Positions 17,381 to 26,173 of a stretch of DNA of 64,000 bases are shown piece by piece. The position numbers and the translations under genes were made by a program. Within the stretch, counting starts at the first letter, position 1, and each line of letters begins with the position of its first letter. The notes below the pieces were generated by a model. That model did no database searches. It was not told the origin of the DNA and was given only the letters and a program-made list of their open reading frames with translations. The DNA comes from Marvinbryantia formatexigens DSM 14469 (GTDB lineage Bacteria; Bacillota; Clostridia; Lachnospirales; Lachnospiraceae), in the NCBI RefSeq assembly GCF_025148285.1, contig NZ_CP102268.1, positions 1,531,001 through 1,595,000 of the forward strand. Reading direction: 5' to 3'.

Positions 17381-17923
17381 ATGGCTAAATTTGTTTGTAA
17401 TGTATGTGGATACGTTTATGAAGGAGATGCTGCTCCGGCTGAATGTCCGGTATGTCATGCTCCGGCTTCAAAATTTACAAAACAGGAAGGCGAAATGAGC
17501 TGGGCTGCTGAGCATGTAGTAGGCGTTGCACAGGGCGCACCGGAAGATATTATGGAGGATTTAAGAGCAAACTTCGCAGGAGAGTGCTCCGAAGTTGGTA
17601 TGTACCTTGCAATGGCAAGAGTTGCTCACAGAGAAGGTTATCCGGAAATCGGTCTTTACTGGGAAAAAGCTGCTTACGAAGAAGCAGAGCACGCTGCAAA
17701 ATTCGCAGAGCTCCTTGGTGAAGTTGTAACAGACAGCACCAAGAAGAACCTCGAAATGAGAGTAGAAGCAGAAAACGGCGCAACCGCTGGTAAATTCGAC
17801 CTCGCAAAGCGCGCGAAAGCTGCAAACCTCGATGCAATCCATGACACCGTTCATGAAATGGCACGCGACGAGGCCCGTCACGGCAAAGCATTCGCTGGTC
17901 TTCTGAAGAGATACTTTGGCTAA
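17381..17923 (+). CDS. Reverse rubrerythrin (NADH peroxidase component)
   Basis: This 180-aa protein has its rubredoxin domain first ([20 protein letters not shown]) and the ferritin-like diiron domain second ([50 protein letters not shown]), the reversed order typical of clostridial peroxide-scavenging rubrerythrins. It accepts electrons from NADH:rubredoxin oxidoreductase and reduces peroxide and oxygen. AAAGGAGAGATATTATC gives a strong start. Codon choice is visibly restricted (GCA, GAA, AAA), as in highly expressed genes. A Per-box-like palindrome at its promoter indicates peroxide control. Confidence 0.95.
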   Translation: MAKFVCNVCGYVYEGDAAPAECPVCHAPASKFTKQEGEMSWAAEHVVGVAQGAPEDIMEDLRANFAGECSEVGMYLAMARVAHREGYPEIGLYWEKAAYEEAEHAAKFAELLGEVVTDSTKKNLEMRVEAENGATAGKFDLAKRAKAANLDAIHDTVHEMARDEARHGKAFAGLLKRYFG

Positions 17924-17942
17924 GCTACAAGCCGGGTAAGGA

Positions 17943-17998
17943 TAAAAATAAAATCGTTGGGGAGAATGCCTGCATTCTCATCCGACGATTTTTATTTT
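17943..17998 (+). terminator. Strong terminator after reverse rubrerythrin
   Basis: A long stem pairs AAAAATAAAATCGTTGG with CCGACGATTTTTATTTTT, with an inner GAGAATG/CATTCTC arm. The plus side ends in TTTTTATTTTT. Confidence 0.88.
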
Positions 17999-18004
17999 TA
18001 GACT

Positions 18005-18282
18005 TATAGGGCGACAGCCCTCCACTGAGATGAAGTGCAGCGTAATCGAAGGGGCTGCATGGCGCAGAATGTCACACCGGGCGACCGCCCTCCATCGAGA
18101 AGGAGCGCAGCGGATTCGAGATGGAACCCCGGCGTTGCCTCCTTTCATTCCTGGGGAGCTTGCTCACCTGGGCGTTTATTTTTGCGATTTTATAGGGCGA
18201 CAGCCCTCCACTGAGATGAAGCGCAGCGTAATCGAAGGGGCTGCATGGCGCAGAATGTCACACCGGGCGACAGCCCTCCATC
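18005..18282. repeat. 92-bp direct repeat, two copies
   Basis: Copies at 18005-18096 and 18191-18282 each begin TATAGGGCGACAGCCCTCCA and differ at two positions. Each can fold (CAGCCC pairing with GGGCTG) and both contain GCAGCGTAATCGAAGG. The 94-bp spacer contains a degenerate third relative (AGCGCAGCGGATTCGAG). No gene is supported in 17999-18289; the ORF over it consists of repeat sequence. It lies at the 3' end of the sulfatase operon. Confidence 0.9.
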
Positions 18283-18289
18283 ATCATCG

Positions 18290-19786
18290 TTATTCTCCGA
18301 TTTTTCCCATTCCAAGGCGCTCAAACTGCTCTTTTGGGCAATCATTATCTATCATCATTTTTTTCATAAGCCTTATCATGCGGCGTTCCCTGTCAGAATC
18401 CTGCACAGGATAAAGCTCATCCGCATCATCTCTGACGCAAAACAGAAGGGTAGGATAATCCGCCTGAGAGACGTGCCCGATGCTCTCAAGTTCCAGTACC
18501 GGCATTCCTTTTGTAAAAGAAAACGGCTGGTGAAGACGCATTGTACGCAGTATTTCGTTATCTATAAAGGCCCGCCTTCCTCCGTGACGGGTGGGCATCA
18601 GGGTATACTCATGGCGCGGCTGGTTGCCTGGCAGAGGGCTCCTCATATAAACCCAATCACCATCCGTACAGCAGACCTGTCCGCCGAAAATTCCAAACAA
18701 AGCGCCCTCTCTCACCGCCTCATCCTGCTCAAGAACCGGCCGTAAAGCTTTTCCTTCCATATCCTCCGGCAATGACTGTCCAAAATATTCCAGTAAAGTA
18801 GCCGGTAAGTCAATCGTCTGTGCAAGACAACCGGTACGTACCCCCGCCCTGCGGCTCCTGGGATCCCATATGAATAATGGAGTGTGCGCAACCTCTGCAT
18901 AGAACGGACAATGACATTTCGCCCATTGACCATGTTCTGCCAGAAGAAAACCGTGGTCTGTACTCACAATCAGCATTGTATCTTCCCAGAGACCATATTC
19001 ATCCATCGCATCCAGCACCCGTCCCAGATTCTCATCGCAGAGTCTGAGTACCGCGGCATATTGTTTTCTCATGTGGTCAATAAATTCCGGACTGTCCGTA
19101 TTATTTACCGGACGATAATCGGGCCAGTCACAGAAAGGACCACTATATCTGTCCGGAAACATATCTTTATATTCCGGCTGGACGAAAAACGGTTCATGCG
19201 GGTCAAAGGTTTCAATCTGCAGAAACCAGTTATCCTTATCATGATTAAGGCTCAAAAACTCCAGTCCCTTCTGAAAAGTACGGCACTGAGGCTGGTCAGA
19301 AACAGTTCTCATCACCGTCCGGTTTGCAAAATCCTGCCCCACCCAATTGTCCTTAGGTTCTCCGCATACGTTCCCTGTCACACCCGGATACCCCCGAAAG
19401 CCTACCATTGGCTGCCAGTTATCCCCTTCCTGTCCACGCTCGCACTCCCATGTGGTATATCGCTGATGATAGGTAGCACCACCATCCTCCCAATAATGGT
19501 AATGGTCACTGACTAAATGAGTATGAATCCCCGCCTCCTTCAGAATCTGAGGCATGGAATCATCAAACGGCTCCAGTGGTCCCCAACTGCGATGCAGAAA
19601 ATTATATCGCCCCGTATGCAATTCCCTGCGCGCTGGCATACACGGCATGCTGCCAATCCAGAAATTATCGAAAGTCACTGTATGACATGCCAGCCGGTTA
19701 AAATTTTCCGTCTGCGTCCACTGACATCCATAGGGTCCAAGCATATGACGGTTAAGAGAATCATACATTACCATAATCGCTTTCAT
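18290..19786 (-). CDS. Formylglycine-type sulfatase (S1), first copy
   Basis: This 498-aa alkaline-phosphatase-superfamily sulfatase has no signal peptide. The formylglycine precursor motif C-x-P-x-R is present as CMPAR at residues 49-53, followed by RELHTGR. The N-terminal metal-site block reads MVMYDSLNRHMLGPYG. Further metal and active-site segments are LIVSTDHGFLLAEHGQWAK and WFLQIETFDPHEPFF. It would hydrolyse a sulfate ester in the cytoplasm and would need an anaerobic sulfatase-maturating enzyme, which is not in this window. GGGAGGGAGTTTTTT precedes the ATG. It is the last gene of the importer/sulfatase/two-component operon. Confidence 0.9.
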   Translation of the reverse strand: MKAIMVMYDSLNRHMLGPYGCQWTQTENFNRLACHTVTFDNFWIGSMPCMPARRELHTGRYNFLHRSWGPLEPFDDSMPQILKEAGIHTHLVSDHYHYWEDGGATYHQRYTTWECERGQEGDNWQPMVGFRGYPGVTGNVCGEPKDNWVGQDFANRTVMRTVSDQPQCRTFQKGLEFLSLNHDKDNWFLQIETFDPHEPFFVQPEYKDMFPDRYSGPFCDWPDYRPVNNTDSPEFIDHMRKQYAAVLRLCDENLGRVLDAMDEYGLWEDTMLIVSTDHGFLLAEHGQWAKCHCPFYAEVAHTPLFIWDPRSRRAGVRTGCLAQTIDLPATLLEYFGQSLPEDMEGKALRPVLEQDEAVREGALFGIFGGQVCCTDGDWVYMRSPLPGNQPRHEYTLMPTRHGGRRAFIDNEILRTMRLHQPFSFTKGMPVLELESIGHVSQADYPTLLFCVRDDADELYPVQDSDRERRMIRLMKKMMIDNDCPKEQFERLGMGKIGE

Positions 19787-19803
19787 AAAAAACTCCCTCC
19801 CGG

Positions 19804-21312
19804 TTACTTTTCCTTACGCCGGTATTCATAAGGACTCATTCCATATTTCTTCTTAAAGATTGTCGAAAAGTAGCTTGCATTATAATAACCTACCTGCTGT
19901 GCAATCATCTGTACACGCAGAGCCGTATTTTCCAACAACCAGACAGACCGTGACAATCTGACATCCGTCAGGTAATTGACAAAGGTTTGCCCCGTTTCCA
20001 TTTTAAAAGCTCTTGAAAAATAATCCGGATTCAGATATACAGAAGCCGCAACCTGCTCCAGACTCAGCTGCTCCGCATAATGCGCGTTAATGTATTCCAC
20101 TGCCAGTTGTATATTCTTCGATTTGGGAGCATTCTGAAGCTCTGTCAAATGACACTGTCCGGCAAAAGCCTCCATAATCCGCCTGGCCTCCTCCAGGGAA
20201 ATACATTCCTCCATCTGTTCCCGGAGAATATCCGTTCCAGTCAGGGATATCCCGTTTCCCTTAGCCTCAAATTCCAGAAGTTCAAAAGTATCTCTGCACA
20301 GTCCACACAGGGATTCCACCGCAAGAATCCGCCAGCTGGCTGCATTTTTAAGGAATTCATCCAACAGCTCATATCTTTGGTATCCCTTTGCCTGATACAA
20401 ATGCATATTGAATTCTGTAAAAGCATTTTTCCACAATTCATTCTTTTTAAACAATTCCGTCAACGGGTACCTCGGCACATACACACGCTTTTTCCCCTCA
20501 TAAAATCCCTCTCCCAAAGAGCAGGACGCCTGCCAGATTGCAAGAGGGATGCGCCTCATTTCATCCGTAATTGCACTTATACCCACCATGCAGTTGTTCA
20601 TTTTCTGAATATCACCGGCATATACCGCCAGCTTCTCTGCCTTTTCCGCTTCACTGAGCGTTCTTGTAAAATTTCCAACAATTACATAAATCCGATCCGT
20701 ATAATCAAACCCCGCAACATGACGTATCTGACTTGCACCAGGAAATACAAGACCCCCGTTTAAAATGCTTTTTTTCCACACGGCAAGAGCAAACAGTCCG
20801 TTATTGCGCCAGCGTATGTTGCACCTGCGCAGATTTTCAAGCTCTTCCTCTGTCAGTTCCTTATTCTGACGAAGAATACTTCCAATAACGTAATGAGCCT
20901 GTGATATACTTGCAGTATCTGTTTCGTCCCTGTTCTCGGCAAGGTGAAGTTCTCCAGCCTCCCTGTTAAGTAAATCCTGCAAAACATCATTCTGCATCTC
21001 CGTTTTTAAGAGATACTCCGAAGCTCCGTCCCTCAATGCCTGCCGAATCAGGTCAAACTCAGAAAATGCTGTCAGAAAAACTACCTTCGTCCGGCTGTTA
21101 AAAGACCGCAGGGCATGCAGAAACTCCAGTCCATCCATGACCGGCATTTTGACATCAGTCAGGACTAAATCCGGTTCCTCCTTTTGGAACAGTTCCAGCG
21201 CTTCCGCACCGTTGTGGGCGACACCGGTAAGCTGACAGAGCGGATTCTGTGAAATACAGAATTCCAGCCATTCGCAAATCATAATTTCATCATCCACGAC
21301 CAGAACTTTCAT
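19804..21312 (-). CDS. YesN-like response regulator, AraC output
   Basis: This 502-aa regulator has a receiver domain at residues 1-120 with acidic pocket VDDE and phospho-acceptor Asp53 in LVLTDVKMP. A central unassigned region follows, then a C-terminal AraC/XylS double helix-turn-helix (NIQLAVEYINAHYAEQLSLE; YFSTIFKKKYGMSPYEYR). Such regulators activate carbohydrate-uptake operons. Its start overlaps the 3' end of the histidine kinase gene by 23 bases, so the two are coupled. It sits inside the sulfatase operon, which it most likely regulates. Confidence 0.93.
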   Translation of the reverse strand: MKVLVVDDEIMICEWLEFCISQNPLCQLTGVAHNGAEALELFQKEEPDLVLTDVKMPVMDGLEFLHALRSFNSRTKVVFLTAFSEFDLIRQALRDGASEYLLKTEMQNDVLQDLLNREAGELHLAENRDETDTASISQAHYVIGSILRQNKELTEEELENLRRCNIRWRNNGLFALAVWKKSILNGGLVFPGASQIRHVAGFDYTDRIYVIVGNFTRTLSEAEKAEKLAVYAGDIQKMNNCMVGISAITDEMRRIPLAIWQASCSLGEGFYEGKKRVYVPRYPLTELFKKNELWKNAFTEFNMHLYQAKGYQRYELLDEFLKNAASWRILAVESLCGLCRDTFELLEFEAKGNGISLTGTDILREQMEECISLEEARRIMEAFAGQCHLTELQNAPKSKNIQLAVEYINAHYAEQLSLEQVAASVYLNPDYFSRAFKMETGQTFVNYLTDVRLSRSVWLLENTALRVQMIAQQVGYYNASYFSTIFKKKYGMSPYEYRRKEK

Positions 21313-23107
21313 GCTTCTCCTCCTTTTGAAAAATGGCAGGCATCAGTAAGGTAACCGTAGTTCCGATTCCTTTTGAACTCTCCACGGTCAGACCATACTC
21401 TTCTCCATAATTCAGCCGAATACGGTTATGTACATTCGGCATTCCAATAGAGCTGTCATCCTTTACTGCCGGCTGTTTAAGGCAGGCGCGTACTTTTTCC
21501 AGCGTTCTCTCATCCATTCCGGCTCCATCATCTGTTATCGTGAGAAGCAGCCGTTCTCCCAGAAGAGCCGATTCAATTACCACTGTACCCGTTTCATATT
21601 TTGCCTCAATCCCATGAAAAATTGCATTTTCTGCCAGCGGCTGCAAAATCAGAGGCAGCACCATACACTGTTCTGTTCCCTCCTGCAGCTCCAGTTCATA
21701 ATTTATTTTTTCTCCATACCGCAGCTTTTGCACTACCAGATACTTTCTGGTAGCTTCAAATTCATCACATAACGGAATCATCGAATCTCTGACAGCTAAC
21801 GTACTTCGCAGCAAATCGATAAACGCGCTAATCATCTGTGCAGCCTGATTGTTTTTTCCTACTTCCACCGCACAACGGATAGAAAACAGTGTATTATACA
21901 GAAAATGAGGATTAATCTGGGCACGCAGAAAATTTACCTCCAATTCTCTTTTCTGCTCTTCTCTCTCCTGTATGATATCCATCAGGTTTGAAATTTCGTA
22001 AGCCATATGCTGGAAGCTCTCCTGAAGATGATTGATTTCCTCAATGCCATTCTTTATGGCGGGCGGTTTAAAATCATTTTTTCCAACCTTATCCATTGCA
22101 CTGCTTAAGTTTGCCAGCGGATTGGAGACATGCCTCGATATATATGCCGATACTGCCACAGCAAGAAGCAACCCCGCAATAAGAAGACAGCTCATAATCC
22201 ACCACGTTTTATTCAGAGCTCCCAGAATAATTCTTGTCGGACTTTCCTCCACTATAGTCCAGCCGGTCTTTTCATCCAGATAGGTAGACAGCATGTATGT
22301 TTCTCCCATCTTTTCAATAATATTAGAACGGTCAGTTCCATAGACATCCCTCATATAGTCCACATTAATAAATTGTTTTCCAAGCATTTTTTTATTGGAA
22401 TGTGATACAATGAATCCAGCCTGGTCGTATATATATATTTCTCCGCCCTGCTCCTGTGTAGATACGTAAAGGTCTTCCAGAAGCTGTTCGTCAATCAGAA
22501 TCAGAAGCACACTCTGATTTTCTCCATTATCCAGCCTCTGTCCGGCTGCAAACCGGTAGACCGTATCACCATTCCGACTGCCGCTAAACGTACGCGAAAA
22601 CTGCACTTCTCCGGCAGCCCCATTATCAAGCGCCTCCAGAAGTTTTTTATACCACGGCTGATAAACCCATGTGCTTACATCAGTTCCATCGCTATCCGAA
22701 TTGTATAAAAACCCATTTTCTCCCAAAAGAACCACTTCATACCCAAGACCGATATAACTGAACACTTCATCATATACCTGTTTCTGGGCATCCAGATAGT
22801 CCCATGCTTCTTGCCTCTGTTCTTTTGTCATTTCTCCGGAGAGAAAATTATTGCTTAAAATTTCATAGCTGTATAGATTAGATAATGTAGTACTGCTGGT
22901 TTTAACAATATTTGCACGCTCCGCTATCTGACGCAGCACAGCCGTACGATTATTGCCAATCTGCCCGATGAGAATGTTCCGTATAGAAACACTCACAAGC
23001 AGAATTACTGCTAAAAAGAAGAGAGCAAACACGAGAAAATACGTCAAAAATAATTGTGTGCGCAGCTTTTTCGTACACCCGGCAAATTTTCTGAAGTATT
23101 GTTTCAT
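21290..23107 (-). CDS. YesM-like sensor histidine kinase
   Basis: This 605-aa kinase has TM1 (FLTYFLVFALFFLAVILLVS), an extracellular Cache-like sensor of about 250 residues, TM2 (WWIMSCLLIAGLLLAVAVS) and a HAMP-like segment. The His_kinase domain follows with acceptor His in AQINPHFLYNTLFSI, and the ATPase motifs DDGAGMDE and SIGMPNVHNRIRL close the protein. GGGAGTGAACAGG precedes the ATG at 23107. It is coupled to the AraC-type response regulator and lies between two sulfatase genes. It probably senses the sulfated ligand or its binding protein outside the cell. Confidence 0.93.
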   Translation of the reverse strand: MKQYFRKFAGCTKKLRTQLFLTYFLVFALFFLAVILLVSVSIRNILIGQIGNNRTAVLRQIAERANIVKTSSTTLSNLYSYEILSNNFLSGEMTKEQRQEAWDYLDAQKQVYDEVFSYIGLGYEVVLLGENGFLYNSDSDGTDVSTWVYQPWYKKLLEALDNGAAGEVQFSRTFSGSRNGDTVYRFAAGQRLDNGENQSVLLILIDEQLLEDLYVSTQEQGGEIYIYDQAGFIVSHSNKKMLGKQFINVDYMRDVYGTDRSNIIEKMGETYMLSTYLDEKTGWTIVEESPTRIILGALNKTWWIMSCLLIAGLLLAVAVSAYISRHVSNPLANLSSAMDKVGKNDFKPPAIKNGIEEINHLQESFQHMAYEISNLMDIIQEREEQKRELEVNFLRAQINPHFLYNTLFSIRCAVEVGKNNQAAQMISAFIDLLRSTLAVRDSMIPLCDEFEATRKYLVVQKLRYGEKINYELELQEGTEQCMVLPLILQPLAENAIFHGIEAKYETGTVVIESALLGERLLLTITDDGAGMDERTLEKVRACLKQPAVKDDSSIGMPNVHNRIRLNYGEEYGLTVESSKGIGTTVTLLMPAIFQKEEKHESSGRG

Positions 23108-23125
23108 CCTGTTCACTCCCACTAT

Positions 23126-24562
23126 TTATCTGATTCTGTATGGTGCGAAGTTATGATTTTCCTTAATATAATCGTCGCAGCTATATGCCGGAACTCCTTT
23201 CCCCCACATACCTGCAAGACCTGTCTGCCCGGACCCATATACGGCTTCTCTGGCACCATCAATTTCCGGATTCACATATTTGGCAAACCATTCTTCCAGA
23301 CGCTGGCGCATTTTCGTTTCAAGCGATTCAAATCCTCCCGCATTCAGCAAATTTTTCGTTTCCTGAGAATCCATCTGCAAATCATATAATTCATTTGGTC
23401 CATACGGATAGCGGACAACATATTTAAAGCGTCTTCCCCGTATCATGCGGTTTGGGCCATATTCGTCCAGCACCACCACTTCCTCATGCTGTGCAAAAGC
23501 TTCTCCCCGGAGCGCAGCCGCAAAAGACACCCCCGGTCGCGTTAATGTATCGGATGGCTTAATGTCCAGATATTCCAGCAATGTCGGCATAAAATCATAG
23601 GCGGAGACCAGAGCGTCACATACGCTTCCTTCCGGAATATGCCCCGGATGACACGCAATAAAGGGGACCTTTATAGATTCTTCATACATATTCAGCGGGA
23701 AAGTAGCGTTTCCTTTTCCCCAGAATCCATGATGCCCACAGGAAAAACCATTATCCGACGTAAATACAACCAGCGTATTTTCCGTCAGCCCCATTTCATC
23801 CAGTTTTCCCAGAATACGCCCGATTCCTGCATCCATCGCAGTAATTGCCGCATAATAGCCAATCAGATTTCCTCTCTCATCCTTTGCAACCTCATCGGTC
23901 AGATAAATACTGTCCGGGTGCCTTGGCAGATGAGGAACCGACTCAAACGGGCAGTCTTTATAAAGCTCTGTATATTCCTTCGGATGGTTATTCAACCAGG
24001 GAGCATGTGGAGCAGTATATGCTACATGAAGATAAAACGGTTGCCGGTCCTCTGTTCTTGATTCCAGAAAACTTACAGCATCATCCGTAATAGCATCTGT
24101 CACATAGCGTTCTTCCCGGTACAGTTTTCCATCCCGGTACATAGGCGCTCCATAGTAAGGACCTCCTCCCGATTTATGACTGAACCAGTGTGTAAATCCC
24201 TGCTGCACCTTTCCTGATGCACCCATATGCCATTTTCCTGACAGTGCACAACAATATCCGTTTTCCACCAGAGCCCTTGTGTAAGAATACTGTCCCGCCA
24301 GATATTCCAGAGACGCCTGGCGTTCATCATCATCTTTGAGCCAGTCATGCACACCATGCCGGGATGGAATCGTTCCCGTCAACAGACTTGCTCTTGCCGG
24401 TGAACATACCGGAGATGCACAGAAAAAGTTTTCAAATCTCATTCCACAGGCGGCAAGACGGTCAATATTAGGTGTAAGAATCTCTCTGTTTCCACTGCAC
24501 CCCAGAGACCAGTATCCCTGGTCGTCCGAAATAATAAATACAATGTTCGGTCTCCTTTCCAT
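23126..24562 (-). CDS. Formylglycine-type sulfatase (S1), second copy
   Basis: This 478-aa sulfatase begins MERRPNIVFIISDDQGYWSL, the first metal-binding block. CSPAR at residues 53-57 (then ASLLTG) is the canonical formylglycine site. Further active-site segments are GKWHMG, YLHVAYTAPHAPW and TLVVFTSDNGFSCGHHG. No signal peptide is seen, so it is cytoplasmic. It differs strongly from the sulfatase at 18290-19786, so the two probably act on different sulfate positions or sequential intermediates. GAGGGAGGGACAGGA precedes the ATG. It lies 56 bases after an ATPase gene and 18 bases before the sensor kinase. Confidence 0.93.
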   Translation of the reverse strand: MERRPNIVFIISDDQGYWSLGCSGNREILTPNIDRLAACGMRFENFFCASPVCSPARASLLTGTIPSRHGVHDWLKDDDERQASLEYLAGQYSYTRALVENGYCCALSGKWHMGASGKVQQGFTHWFSHKSGGGPYYGAPMYRDGKLYREERYVTDAITDDAVSFLESRTEDRQPFYLHVAYTAPHAPWLNNHPKEYTELYKDCPFESVPHLPRHPDSIYLTDEVAKDERGNLIGYYAAITAMDAGIGRILGKLDEMGLTENTLVVFTSDNGFSCGHHGFWGKGNATFPLNMYEESIKVPFIACHPGHIPEGSVCDALVSAYDFMPTLLEYLDIKPSDTLTRPGVSFAAALRGEAFAQHEEVVVLDEYGPNRMIRGRRFKYVVRYPYGPNELYDLQMDSQETKNLLNAGGFESLETKMRQRLEEWFAKYVNPEIDGAREAVYGSGQTGLAGMWGKGVPAYSCDDYIKENHNFAPYRIR

Positions 24563-24618
24563 TCCTGTCCCTCCCTCAATTATATCCGCAAGCCTTCTTT
24601 ATGTAAAGCTTTGTTATT

Positions 24619-25368
24619 TTACCACCACTTAATCAAATCCGTCACCTCATTGCGCAGTTTCACAAAATCAGGACTGGCAATGTTCCGGGGACGTGGAAGT
24701 GAATTATCAATCGCCTGCTTAATACTTGTCGGTTTATTAGTAAGCACCAGAATACGCTCTCCCAGATAAACAGCCTCCTCAATATTATGCGTAATAAATA
24801 TGACGGTTGTTCCAGTACGCTGCCACAGGCTAATCAGCTCGTCTTCCAGACGGTAACGAAGCTGAATATCCAGTTGTCCATAAGGCTCATCCATCAGCAG
24901 CAAATCCGGCTGTGTAGCAAATGCTCTGGCGATTACAACACGCTGCAGCATACTGGCGGATAATTGATCCGGATAGTATTTGCGATATTTTGTCAGTCCC
25001 ACAATCTCCAGATATTCGTCAACCAGAACTCGTGCTTTTTCCTTTGGCACTCCTTTAATATCCAGTCCAAAGCCCACGTTCTCTTCTACCGTCAGCCAGG
25101 GCATCGTAGAATATTCCTGGAAAATATAAGCGATGCTCTGTTTCTTCAGGTCTACCGGTTGTCCGTCCAGCAGAATTTCTCCTGCTGTCGGCTCATACAG
25201 CTTTGTCAGACTGTTTAAAAATGTTGTCTTTCCACAGCCGGTAGGACCCACAATGCAAAGGAATTCTCCGGCATGAACATCGAAAGAAATATCGTTAAGT
25301 ACCAGGAGGTCGCCAAACTTTTTTGTCAGATGACGTACCTGTACCTTTGGCATTTTATTGTCCTGCAT
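24619..25368 (-). CDS. ABC importer ATPase (SsuB/TauB type), degenerate signature
   Basis: This 249-aa NitT/TauT-family ATPase has Walker A GPTGCGKTTF, Q-loop YIFQEYSTMPW, Walker B LLLMDEPYGQLD and H-loop FITHNIEEA. The signature reads LSASM instead of LSGGQ/M. The partner ATPase (25385-26173) has a canonical LSGGM but an Asn in place of the H-loop His. A heterodimer would therefore hold one canonical and one degenerate ATP site. AGAGAGGAGAAGTTACT precedes the ATG; the start lies 16 bases after the partner's stop. It probably energises import of a sulfonate or sulfate ester. Confidence 0.92.
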   Translation of the reverse strand: MQDNKMPKVQVRHLTKKFGDLLVLNDISFDVHAGEFLCIVGPTGCGKTTFLNSLTKLYEPTAGEILLDGQPVDLKKQSIAYIFQEYSTMPWLTVEENVGFGLDIKGVPKEKARVLVDEYLEIVGLTKYRKYYPDQLSASMLQRVVIARAFATQPDLLLMDEPYGQLDIQLRYRLEDELISLWQRTGTTVIFITHNIEEAVYLGERILVLTNKPTSIKQAIDNSLPRPRNIASPDFVKLRNEVTDLIKWW

Positions 25369-25384
25369 AGTAACTTCTCCTCTC

Positions 25385-26173
25385 TTACAGCGTCAAATCC
25401 ATATTATCCGTAATAAGCTGCCGCAAACGTAAAAACTCGGAATCCACATAGTCGCGGGGATGCGGCATATCGATAATATATTCTTCCTTAATATGAGTGG
25501 GGCAATTTGTGAGCAGAATGATACGGTCAGCTAAAAAAAGTGCCTCTTCAATATTATTTGTAACAAAAACTACTGTGCGCTTTTCTTTCTGCCAGATGCG
25601 CTGCAGTTCTTCCTCCATCATATAACGTGTCTGGGCATCCAGATGTCCAAACGGTTCATCCATCAGCATAATATCCGGCTGATTAGCGTAGGCCCTGGCA
25701 ATACCAACGCGCTGCCGCATACCACCAGACAGCTGACCCGGATAACTCTTCTCAAAACCGGTCAGACCAACCAGTTCCAGATACCGCTTTACCAGTTCTC
25801 TGCGCTCTTTTTCCGGCACATGACGCACGCTCGGTCCAAAACCTACGTTTTCCTCAACAGTCATCCACGGAAACAAGGATGTTTTCTGATATACTACCCC
25901 TCTCTCTGGAGCCGGTCCTGTCACTTTTCTTCCTCTGGTATATACCTCACCCTCTGTCGGCATATCCAGCCCCGCCAAAATGTTCAGCAACGTGGTTTTA
26001 CCGCATTGCCCCGCCCCAAACAACACAAGAAATTCATTTTCATGAACTTCAAAATTCATATTGCGAAGCACTTCATTCCTGCCGTTCCCATCATAATTAT
26101 CAAAACTGCGCCCTACATTCCGACACTCCAGTACTGCTCCTCCTGCGATTACATTCCCTTCTGTTCGTTCCAT
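25385..26173 (-). CDS. ABC importer ATPase (SsuB/TauB type), H-loop His absent
   Basis: This 262-aa ATPase has Walker A GAGQCGKTTL, Q-loop VVYQKTSLFPW, signature YPGQLSGGMRQRVGIARA and Walker B IMLMDEPFGHLD. The switch region is FVTNNIEEA, where a His is expected (codon AAT, read directly). The ATG at 26173 has AAAGGAGACTGTGTGC before it; the GTG two codons earlier lies inside that spacing. It overlaps the upstream permease by 25 bases. With the neighbouring ATPase, two permeases and one binding protein it forms a NitT/TauT-type importer. Retaining two divergent ATPases suggests a heterodimer. Confidence 0.92.
   Translation of the reverse strand: MERTEGNVIAGGAVLECRNVGRSFDNYDGNGRNEVLRNMNFEVHENEFLVLFGAGQCGKTTLLNILAGLDMPTEGEVYTRGRKVTGPAPERGVVYQKTSLFPWMTVEENVGFGPSVRHVPEKERRELVKRYLELVGLTGFEKSYPGQLSGGMRQRVGIARAYANQPDIMLMDEPFGHLDAQTRYMMEEELQRIWQKEKRTVVFVTNNIEEALFLADRIILLTNCPTHIKEEYIIDMPHPRDYVDSEFLRLRQLITDNMDLTL

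Noticed and set aside
18030..18413. 127-aa plus-strand ORF
   Set aside because: It is made of the 92-bp repeat read twice, and the peptide repeats MKxSVIEGAAWRRMSHRATALH. No ribosome site, and it runs into the antisense of the sulfatase gene.
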